A stretch of DNA of 64,000 nt, taken from assembly GCA_964019425.1 (NCBI GenBank), contig OZ025799.1, positions 496,001 to 560,000 of the forward strand. Reading direction: 5' to 3'. Under the pieces are notes generated by a model that worked only from the letters and a program-made list of their open reading frames with translations, was not told the origin of the DNA and made no database searches. Positions within the stretch are counted from its first letter, which is position 1; each line of letters begins with the position of its first letter. A program made the translations under genes and the position numbers. This DNA is from Flectonema sp. DT1601 (taxonomy: Eukaryota > Euglenozoa > Diplonemea > Diplonemida > Diplonemidae). This document shows positions 21,740 through 30,934 of this stretch, piece after piece.

Positions 21740-22275
21740 AAAATTAATAAAAAAGAATATTAAAAAAAAAAAATAAAAAAAGAATAAACAATGTTATCAT
21801 TGTTTTTTTTTATCGTTCGACTTTGTCGACTAATTTCTATTTTCCGTTTTTTTTCTTTAGAAAATAAATAAAAAGAATTTAAAATAAAAAAAAAAAAGAA
21901 TAAACAATGTTATCATTGTTTTTTTTATCGATCGACTATGTCGATTACTTTCTATTTTCCGTCCTGGTCAAGACGCTAAACTGATTGTTTTTTTTTTCAA
22001 AATTAATAAAAAAGAATATAAAAAAAAAAAAAAAAGAATAACCAATGTTATCATTGTTTTTTTTTATCGTTCGACTTTGTCGACTAATTTCTATTTTCCG
22101 TTTTTTTTCTTTAAAAAATAAATAAAAATAATTTAAAATAAAAAAAAAGAATAAACAATGTTATCATTGTTTTTTTTATCGATCGACTATGTCGATTACT
22201 TTCTATTTTCCGTCCTGGTCAAGACGCTAAACTGATTGTTTTTTTTTCAAAATTAATAAAAAAGAATAGAAAAAA
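20818..22275 (-). repeat. Right arm of the foldback: inverted R6, R7, R4 and R3
   Basis: This is the reverse complement of modules at 16.1-19.2 kb. R4 here (21,188-21,455) has diverged GAGATACC spacings. R3 has about five units before the next R2 copy starts at 22,281. Confidence 0.85.
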
Positions 22276-22280
22276 AAAGG

Positions 22281-22896
22281 AATTTCGATAAAGTGGGAAG
22301 TAACGGACTGGGAGCTTTTGGCTCCTGCCCTATTCCCGATGTAAACTTTCTTTTTTTTTTTTTTTTTTTTTAACAGGCCCAAAGGGCGACAATGATGGTT
22401 GCTGACCAAGGAATAATATTCAAATGAATTTTCGTTTCAAAGAAACGAACAGAATTAAGAGAGAGGTAGAGAAAAAAAAAAAAAAAAAAAAAAAAAGAAA
22501 GAATAGAAAAAAAATATGAAGAGGAAATAATCAAACATGAAAAAAAAAAAAAATAAAATAAAGCCCGTTCTTTCTTGTTTCCCTTTGCCGCCGGAAGAAC
22601 GAAGGTCGACGGAGGTCCGAAGCATTGCTTGCGATGATGTTCCGGTATGTGTTGCGTCTCTGTTATTTGTTTGTTTCAACTCAATTGGTTCATCTCAGGT
22701 TTTAGAAGTCTTCGTCCTGTTCGTTGGGAAGGGCCTGAATCAAAAGTTCACTGCCCCTATTCCTCTCCCAAATTTCTTAAATATAAATAAAAAACGTTGT
22801 ATGAAAACGGAAAAAAAGAAAAAAAAAGACCAGAAAAGGAAAGAGAAAATGAAAAGGTATAATATTATTGTGGGGATATGAGGATAGCAGGGAGAT

Positions 22897-22920
<24 letters not shown>
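22281..22920 (+). repeat. Repeat R2 plus linker with an extra internal segment
   Basis: R2 is followed by a non-A/T-rich insertion (about 22,560-22,790), part of which (AAGGGCCTGAATCAAAAGTT) matches the reverse of a segment at 7610-7640. Then come the linker and T-run. The long frames on either strand here are read-throughs of A/T tracts. Confidence 0.8.
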
Positions 22921-22927
<7 letters not shown>

Positions 22928-23475
22928 ATTTATTATTTAAAAAAAGGAAACAATCAGTTTAGCGTCTCGATCAGGACGGAAAATAGAAATTAATCGACAT
23001 AGTCGATCGATAGAAAAAAAAAACAATGATAACATTGTTTATTCTTTTTTTTTTTTTTTTTTTTTTTAAATCCTTTTAATTATTTTAAAGAAAAAACAAT
23101 CAGTTTAGCGTCTTGACCAGGACGGAAAATAGAAAGTAATCGACATAGTCGATCGATAAAAAAAAACAATGATAACATTGTTTATTCTTTTTTATTTTTT
23201 TTAAATTCTTTTTATTTATTTTTTAAAAAGAAAAAAAACGGAAAATAGAAATTAGTCAACAAAGTCGAACGATAAAAAAAAAACAATGATAACATTGTTT
23301 ATTCTTTTTTTTTTATTTTTTTTTATATTCTTTTTTATTAATTTTTAAAAAAAAAACAATCAGTTTAGCGTCTTGACCAGGACGGAAAATAGAAAGTGAT
23401 CGACATAGTCGATCGATAAAAAAATAATGATAACATTGTTTATTCTTTTTTTTTATTTTAAATTCTTTTTACTTA
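22920..23475 (+). repeat. R3 satellite, short array
   Basis: Four R3 hairpin cores in the + orientation follow the R2 linker. The array passes directly into an R1 fragment. Confidence 0.9.
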
Positions 23476-23479
23476 TTTT

Positions 23480-24602
23480 TTAAACAATGAAAAGTAAAAT
23501 GGATATAACTGAAGTTAAACAAGACAAATGAAGTAACAGACCAGAACAGAAAGAGGATTGTAATAGAAGATTACAAATAAAAAAATGCAAGTATCAACAC
23601 ATAATCAAGATACACCAGCAGCTAACAAACAACATAAAATTGAAGATCAGTTGCCAGAGTATTTCAACCATGGTAGAATACTCGCCCCTCTGGCAGGGAT
23701 TATCCCAGACTTGTCCTTTAATTTAGTTGGACACCATGGCTTACAACCCTTCCAGAGGGAAGCACCGTTATGACTTCTATTTTTTTTCTTCAAGAAAATC
23801 ATAAGGTGGGAACAAAGAAAAATGCTAAGAGGAACCCCTTATTAACACCTAAGACATCTAAACTGCAGCCCAGCTTATGCCCAATGCACTAACAGGTCAT
23901 TCCCTCACACTCAGATCAAAAAATCAAAGTTCAGAGTGCATCTTAGCATGAATGAGAGAAATTTCTCACCGCTTTTTTTGAACAAAAGGGATAGAAGAGG
24001 GGATAGAAAACGAACATAACAATAAAATTCTAAGTGAGAAACACTTAGCAGAAACACTTAGCAGCTTTTAAGGAGCTGAAAAGCAAAAAAAAAATCTAAG
24101 TGAGAAACACTTAGTAGTAACAATTTGTAGCTAATTAAGCTGAAAATAAAAAAAAAATAAAAAATTTCTAAGTGAGAAATACTTAGCAACTTTTAGAACA
24201 AATATTTCAGTAAATAACCTGTAATGATTAAACCATTACAGGTTTGATGTCAAAACTGACAAGGACTGAGTTGAATTTCCAGGTGAGATTTGGACTGTTA
24301 GCTTTTGGCTAAGGCCCTCCCTGAAGAGCAAGAACAAAAAAACTACTCACACCTGAAGAAAACATACACAAAGAACACACTGTAAGCTGTGTGTGTATTT
24401 TGTGTTTGTCACAACAGGAGAGAAAAGAAAGAATGTCAAGGTTGGTCACCTTGCCTATCAACGCACAACATTGGTGGTCTCTACTAGACCCTGAGTGATC
24501 CCACTGGATCTCTCATCGTTCATAGTACCCTGTGTGAAGTTATAAAATCAAAGGTAAACTATGAACTACAAATGACTTAGCCTGTTATTATAATGCCACA
24601 AT
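23480..24602 (+). repeat. Repeat R1, permuted copy
   Basis: It starts in the middle of the R1 unit (AACAATGAAAAGTAAAATGG), runs through the hairpin ladder to CTGACAAGGACT, and continues into a new R1 head at 24,268. It stops at TTATTATAATGCCACA. The tail-to-head junction is the same as at 5963. Confidence 0.85.
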
Positions 24603-24955
24603 TTTAAAAATTTTTTTTTTACTCCCCTTCAAGTAATTTTTTTTTTTTTTTTTTACATTCTGAGAGAATAAATTTTTTTTCAAAAAATTCAAAAAAAATG
24701 CTTTCAAGCTCCACAGTGCCAGTTTCTCAATTTTCCACTGCTTTATTTTCAACAACTTTCCATTTTTTTTCTAAAAAAATTCCAAAAAAATACCAAAAAT
24801 GTCCAAAAATGAGGTATTTTTTGTTTGAAAATTTTTTTTCAAAAAAGCTAAAAAAAAGCTAAAAAAAGCTAAAAAAAGCTAAAAAAAGCTAAATAGCTTT
24901 AGCTTAGCTCTAAAAAGCTTAGCTTTAGCTTTAGCTTTTTGCACAAGTATGGTCT
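24603..24955 (+). repeat. Low-complexity, AGCTAAA-repeat segment
   Basis: T-rich sequence is followed by tandem AGCTAAAA words and their complement TTTAGCT (24,840-24,945), ending in GCACAAGTATGG. That terminus resembles the GTACAAGTATGT end of the 3-kb element, so this may be the decayed edge of a related insertion. Confidence 0.45.
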
Positions 24956-25833
24956 CGGTGATGGAGCCGTTCTCGGTGGAGCTGCCTTCGGTCTCGACAC
25001 CGCCATGCAGGCTACCGTCTTACGAAACGATAGTGGAAACCTTGCTACCACGTAGATACGCTTGCGAGTTTGACTTTACATCGTATTTTTTTTAATTCCC
25101 GATTCCTGAAAGAATTAGACCGTTGTTCTCTTTTCGAGTAGACAAGAAGATCTACCGGATGACACGTCTGCCGATGGGGTACAGAGGTGCACCTCAATTA
25201 GCCCAGGCTGTTCTTCTGAATCTGATCGAAGATGCAATAGATGGGAGGGATGTGTCCGGCATTGGGTGGATTGGCAATGCCATCTTTGCGGCGGATGATA
25301 TACAGGTTCTGCAATCGGTTAGAGATAGATTCCGAACTCTATGTCTGAAATATTCAATTACGATAGGCGCGGTCACAGAACCCAACACATACATAACCAC
25401 ATTAGGAATAGAAGCTGACTTGACGAGGAAATGTTGGAAACTAAAGGAAAAATGGGTCAAAGCGGTCGCTGAACCAGGGAAAATGATCTTGGACCCACGC
25501 GTGAACCTACGACGTAGTTACTGGAAGATTTCGGGAATCATTTTGTGGAGACGTCATGCGCTAAGATTACGTCTACACGAGGCGACAGAACTCCTGATGG
25601 GAATGTCTGAACTGATGCAGGAAGGCGACCCGAAATCTAAGGTTTTCTGGAACACAGCAGTGAAAATCTCAGAGGAGTACATGAACTCTCTTAGGCTCGA
25701 GTTCAGGGAGCTTGTGAAGAACGAATGGGTGCGGTGGAATAAGCGTAGATATGAAACAGAAATAACTTTCGTATCCGGTTTCGTGCACAAACAAAAAATC
25801 ACAGTGCTATATCATTATTTTCTGTATAGTTGA
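24956..25833 (+). pseudogene. Fossil retroelement fragment: reverse-transcriptase domain
   Basis: Conceptual translation shows conserved RT blocks: DFTSYFF, then SFRVDKKIYRMTRLPMG followed by GAPQLAQ, then the xxDD-box region (FAADDIQVL) and the downstream TLGIEADL block. The LPMG form and overall spacing suggest a tyrosine-recombinase-type (DIRS/VIPER/TATE-like) or related retroelement, families known from trypanosomatids; this is inference. It is a partial, broken copy with more than one break and no visible integrase or recombinase. It is moderately old. Its 3' flank is related to repeat R4. Confidence 0.6.
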
Positions 25834-25860
25834 AGTTAAAGCCAATTCTTTTTTTTTTTA

Positions 25861-26140
25861 GACAAGAGTTAAGTTCACTTACTTGGGAGAACACAGATAC
25901 CAAGAGCAGAAAGATGAGATGACACTACCAATTCAACATAGAATATCAGGATCGGACTTTAATTACTTTTTTAGGTTTCGAGAGTATTCCATCTACCTCT
26001 CATTGTCTAGGCTGGTATCTCCACCAGAAGGCCAGCAAAGGAGTGGTATTAACGGCTTCCCCAATAAAGGGCCATGTTGGTACTTCAATCAAGGTGGCTG
26101 TATGCGGGGTAATAAATGTTGGTTTTCACACGCCTGACTC
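25861..26140 (+). other. R4-related segment ending in a CCCH zinc-finger frame
   Basis: The DNA at 25,861-26,025 is a diverged relative of R4: AAGAGTTAAGTTCACTTAC, ACACTACCAATTCAACA, AATATCAGGATCGGAC, CTACCTCTCATTGTC and GGCTGGTATCTC occur in the same order. An open frame across it (25,883-26,137, 84 residues) ends with a CCCH finger, C-x7-C-x5-C-x3-H (starting GPCWYFNQGG), the spacing of RNA-binding CCCH fingers. It may be the tail of the adjacent fossil retroelement or an exon of an unrelated gene; it is not clearly a stand-alone gene. Confidence 0.45.
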
Positions 26141-26555
26141 TCAACTTTATTGTTAAGTGAACAGTGGACTAGACTCTTCATGTTTGCCTCTTTGGAAATA
26201 TTGAGCCACTAGTCCACTAAAAAACCATTTTACGTTTGCCGTCTCTCATCTCAGCTGTGGTCTCAGAAGTGGACTAGTTCAACTGCAGTTAACACAGCTT
26301 TTAAGTGTTGCATTTAACACAGCTTGTGTTTGCAGGTTCACAAACACAATCCTCTATCCTCCGAAAGGAAAAGGGAATCACCAGTGGCGGATTTTTGGAT
26401 CAAAATATCCCAGAACCCATTTTGGTAAAGCAAGAAAGTCAATTAAAAAGATATTTGTTTTCGAAATTTTGGGCTGTAACTCAGAAAGGATGAAAGTAAC
26501 TCGGAAGAAAAGAATATTTACCCAACTTACTACTAACACTGTCCAAAGAATGGGG
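26141..26555. other. Gene-free segment with AGTGGACTAG repeats
   Basis: No gene is evident. AGTGGACTAG occurs at about 26,163 and 26,269, and its complement at about 26,209. The second and third form an 11-bp inverted repeat around a 50-bp loop. Confidence 0.4.
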
Positions 26556-27270
26556 TTATGCCAAAAGTTTACTTCTTGTTAGATTAACATTCATTCTTTC
26601 AGTAAAAGTTCGGATGTTGGACCTGGATTCGTTGAAGGCGTTCCTACTATTTCTGCGAATTATTTTTGTGCTTTCCTCCAAATGAAAAACAAGACGATCG
26701 GATGTTTGAATTTCGGCATTGTCCAAGTAAAATAGAACGTAGTTCTTCAAATAGCTTCCCTAGGACTAGGAAGAGAAAGTGAATACATGATGCAAATCAA
26801 TGCATTTTTTTAATAAAAAAGCTTTCCCTCACACAAAAGTTCTGTTGCCTGTGCTTACTTAAATCTTGTGGCTTGAGTAAGTTTTAACCGTCTGAAAAGA
26901 AAAACATTACAAAAGAAAGTAACAGATATCCTTGAAGAGTAGTTGGTGATCATATGTAATACATGTGCTTACTCTTACTTCTCTTTCTCACAGATTTACA
27001 TATGTGACAGTGCAGGGTAAATATCGACAAGTTAAGTCTTTAGACTTCAGTTGATAATATTAATTTAGGGACAAAATAACTTCTGGTTTATCATGTGTTC
27101 TTTACTTCATTAAACTTTCCAGGTAACAAGTCCTTACATGTACATGACCGAATGAAGTTCTGTGTGAAACATCTGAACTTGCACACAATGTCTGCGTCAC
27201 TTAGCTGACCACTCGCTATGTTGACACTTGCACTTCCGGAAGCTGTAACTGTATTTTTGTCACCTGCCAT
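26556..27270 (-). CDS. Possible small divergent gene with one or more introns, unknown product
   Basis: On the minus strand ATG 27,270 opens a frame beginning MAGDKNTVTASGSASVNIAS and containing CKFRCFTQNFIRSC. It stays open to about 27,091. Further along the same strand a TCTCTTCCTAG acceptor (about 26,765) precedes another open stretch down to 26,556, and an AG acceptor near 26,900 also exists. Donor choice (GTAAGG near 27,140 or GTAAAG near 27,104) is unresolved, so the exon structure is not given. The composition is normal, unlike nearby A/T tracts. No family is recognised. If real, the 27,270-27,376 gap is a divergent start region for this gene and the + strand cluster. Confidence 0.3.
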
Positions 27271-27375
27271 TCGTATATTAAAGTAATAAAAACTTCTCAT
27301 CCTAGTATTCTCTCCAAGGCTATTTTCAACCCAGATGTTGTAATGTAAAAAAACTAAAAAAAAGAAAAAAAAAAG

Positions 27376-30300
27376 ATGGCCTGGGCAGATGCTCACTTGT
27401 CTTACTTAAATGAGCAAATGAGAGACCTTGGTATGCAACCCATGACACCACTCGGTGGTAGTATTGGAAAAGAGGGCGATTGCATTACAGTTGTTGGTAT
27501 GCAAAATGACACTCTGTGGGGTAATCGTAAAATAGACGAAGCTCACAATGTTGCATTTATAATTTCACAGATACTGTGGAGCTTGGAATCTCGTTTAGAC
27601 TGCAGATGGGTTATTGCTGTTGCAAAGGATTATTTTCCGCGAGACCACTACATTTTCACAGACAGACTTGGTATGTACTAACAGTCACTGGATCATAACT
27701 AGCGTTTATTTTAGTTGTCATAATTATTTGTTCCCGTGTTTTTCAACTGTCAGACTTAAACCAAAGGAAAGTATAAAAAGAAAGACAGACATAGAAGTGA
27801 AAAGAACAATAACAGAGAGTCTTGAAGCACAGACAGGTGTAACAAAAAAAAAGAAAAGAAAAAAAACTACTTGTAGGCTTTCCCTTTGAATAAAGTTATT
27901 AAACCATTGTAATTTACGGTAAAAAAGATGGTAAAATAAAAAAAAACAGGTAGGAAGGGTCTTGAACCATATTGTTTATCAGACACATATGGGTCAGATT
28001 TGCACTGGCGAATCCACGAACCGATTTCGCACCTTCGATCAATTGCACCGAAGACAGTTGTTGTCGGATTCAAGTCATATCACGAACAGATTCATTCTCC
28101 ATCGGCATTTCAGTATACGAAAGACTTTTTAGGTGAGCTACGAGATGAGGGCATGCATCGAGAACGTGATGTTTCTCGACTTGTTTCTAAACTAATGGTC
28201 TACACTGGTTGCATAGCAGCAACGTGCTCTGGTTCAGGTACGTACCAAAAAAAAGGTTTATTTATGTTACCTAAACTTCTTATAACATTAACTCAAACAG
28301 GTATACCCGCGGGTACCGATATGCTAAACTTGAATGCTCCTCCTGATGTGATGTCTCTCATTACCCTTGATGATAAAACAATACCAACGTTACACGATGC
28401 AATTTTAAAATCATTGGCTAAGAATCAAGTAAGGAGATTGTTTATTGTTGGTATGTGTATTTATGTGTGTTGCATACTAAAAAGCGTCAAAAATAAAAAA
28501 AAACAATAACACAATAGGGGTTCCATTCGAGGAAGATGTTATCGACACAGCCATCACAGCAAAACTTAAGGGACTCGCAACAGACGTTTATATAATCGTA
28601 GATGCGACTCGTCCGTTTAAATTAGATAAAACAGCAACAGCGTTTCAACTGCTATCTCGACACGGTATAAAATTAACAACTTATAAAGAAGTTGTGTTTG
28701 ATACTCCCGACATGACCGTTCGTACAATCCCGGAAACTGCTGGGGGAGGTATTCTCGTTGGGTATGAACGCAAGTCTAACTATGTGGAAATGTATAGTCC
28801 TGGTTCTCAGGTATGTTATTTTGTTGGACTACTTTTTTTGTCCTTTTTTTTTCCACCCTCAGTTCGCTCAACAAGTATTTTTTTTTTTTTTTTTTTTCAG
28901 TCAAAAGTACTTTGATATTAATTTAGTATTAATACCTAGTTACTGTGAAAGAAAATTAAATAATAAAATCCAAAAAAACAGATGGGACTCCCCACCCAAG
29001 CGACTTATAACAGTACAGCAGCACCATTTGACGCAACAGAAGAGCCGCAGGTGAGTAGCACAAGAAAACGCTCGTCTGTTAGTTTTGCTGTGGACACAGA
29101 GGGTGACCGTGAGAGGATGCGAGCAAAGAGAAGTCAAGAGAAGAGCGGGTTATTATGTATGCAGCAATTTATTGAGCAAGCTGCGGATTTTGAAGAATTC
29201 ATGATAAGAAATCGGAATGGTGAGTGGGATCCGTGTATCGGGGACAATCCTTCAGCTGGTGTACCGGCAAACCTGCGACTTGGTACTCACTTTATGAAAT
29301 GGCTCGGCAGAGATTTAACCAGATCGGTTCCCTGTCAGTACAACAAACCATGTGTGGCTCTCAGGACTAAATTCCCAACTGCTGTGGGATCTTTAAATTA
29401 TCTTATAAATCCAGGGTTGGATAAAACTGAAAACTTTGCTAAGATTCACGGGACGAACTTGTTCCAAGTAACTGTCGAAGAAATCATAAACTGCATCAAC
29501 AGCAACTTGTTTGTTTCCCGTTGTGCCATCGTTCCTGATTTTAGAAGAGTCATGCAGAGAATGGTTACACAAAAGAATGTTTTGTTCTTTGCTTTGAGAA
29601 TGCACATTCAAATTAAGAATCTCATAGACCCAAACACTGACCTAACAGGAGCCATGGCGTCAGATGCTGAGAAGACATATAATGACCTACGATCTAGAGG
29701 GGTTTCAACGGATGAAAAAGCCGCTGCTTTGTGGCTGGCAGAGCGTCTTGCAGAACAGGCAAAAGATTGGAAATCTGAAGTTCACATCACAAAATCGTTT
29801 ATATCATGGGTAGCTGCAAAGAGGTCAGCCATTAGAGGAATGAAAGACAGATCAGACTTAGACATGTTACTGTCTTATTCTTTATCAGAATTGTCTACTT
29901 TGTGCTGCACTGCAATAAAAGGTTACGTAACTTCCGCAAGCTCATCCTCTGAAAACAATGCAAATCAAGTATTATCAAACAGAGGTGTTCCTGTGGTGTT
30001 TGTTCAGGCAGCTTCACCAGACTTCTTTTCTCCTGACATCCGAGGTATTGAATTGGGAAAATATTTTGAAAAACAGGGAGTTTGGAAACGAAATGCAAAG
30101 ACATCGTTAACACAACGGATGAGACATTTATGGAGATGTGTTTTCACGTCATTTCAACAGCATAAAGTTCAGGCGATTTCCTTAACACCACTCGGAATGC
30201 GGCCACAAGATGTTCAATATGCTCCTGAGACAGAACAGAATGAGTTGATTATAATAATGTTAAAGTCTTTATTCTACACCTTAGAAGATCCTTGGGGTCT

Positions 30301-30772
30301 TGTTCAAGTTTACTTGCAGATGCCTGATTACTTAGAGCTTGCTACTGAGGAAGCTGAGTGTGGTAATTATACTTTTATGACTTCTTTATGTGTTCATAAT
30401 AAGGATGCTAAGTCTGTGTGTAGTGATTTATCAAATGTGGGTCATACTGCGGGGTTATTAGTGACTGCTGATGCCTGTGCAGTTATGTTAGGCCTCACTG
30501 GTGGTTTGTGGGAGCTTGGAATTGGATCTTCTTATGGATTTCAGGAGGACATTGCGAACTCAACGACGATTCTCTTAAGTCACGTTGGAGTACGTCCAAA
30601 AGGTTTAGAAGGGGAGCAAATCGCTTTTCATTCCGCATCTGAACCAATTGAGGCCCTGCTCGGATCTAACGAACGAAACCTATGGAGCAGAAAACTTATT
30701 GAAGACACTGAAATAGAATTGTCGCCTCCTAAACCTAAAAATGCACTGGCGATGTTAATGTCTAAAGACTGA
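27376..30772 (+). CDS. Isochorismatase/nicotinamidase-like pseudoenzyme with a large C-terminal extension (5 exons)
   Basis: Exons 27,376-27,670, 27,983-28,237, 28,301-28,450, 28,518-28,810 and 28,982-30,772 join in frame to 927 residues; the first four introns have GTATGT or GTACGT donors. Residues 34-330 follow the nicotinamidase/isochorismatase fold: ITVVGMQND (usual VVDxQND), IAVAKDYFPRDH (usual ATQDWHPxxH), VVGFKSYHEQIHSPSAF (Lys129), and VGVPFEEDVIDTA (usual VGxxxDxCVxxTA). The catalytic Asp is Gly41 and the catalytic Cys position is Asp240; only Lys129 is kept. The metal motif keeps Asp85 and His91, but the other His is Phe87. So it is probably a non-catalytic domain. The last 596 residues (one exon) match no family I recognise. 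The start is the first Met of the domain; a further upstream exon cannot be excluded. Confidence 0.8.
28898..28955 (+). repeat. Family B element copy in intron 4
   Basis: The last intron of the nicotinamidase-like gene contains CAGTCAAAAGTACTTTGATA and TTAATACCTAGTTACTG. It is a shorter, diverged copy of the elements at 51,383 and 57,765. Confidence 0.55.
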
Positions 30773-30934
30773 CAACTTCCCTCTTCTAGAAATCTATTTA
30801 TACTTTATTGTGACTTCTGTCATGTTTTTAAAACTTATTATTTAAATTTTTTTTTTCTCATTTATTGTTATGGTTCGAATTATTTCCAAAACACATATTT
30901 TTTTATTTCTATTTTATCCATCCCAGTCTTCACA

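Larger units (their letters stand above)
16085..22275. mobile_element. Foldback-like structure: inverted R3-R4-R7-R6 arms around a unique centre
   Basis: The left arm runs R3 (16,085-18,490), R4 (18,492-18,765), R7 (18,766-18,985), R6 (18,985-19,680). The right arm has the same modules in reverse order and orientation: R6 (20,818-20,985), R7 (20,985-21,170), R4 (21,188-21,455), R3 (21,585-22,275). The centre (19,680-20,818) is unique and carries one minus-strand frame. Long inverted arms made of tandem repeats flanking a unique core are the layout of Drosophila FB elements; assignment to that class is by architecture only. The arms differ in length and in small indels. Confidence 0.65.

Noticed and set aside
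27614-27889. Frame within intron 1 of the nicotinamidase-like gene as an extra exon
   Set aside because: Skipping it joins exons 1 and 2 in frame with a conserved domain; including it adds a Lys-rich stretch with no match.
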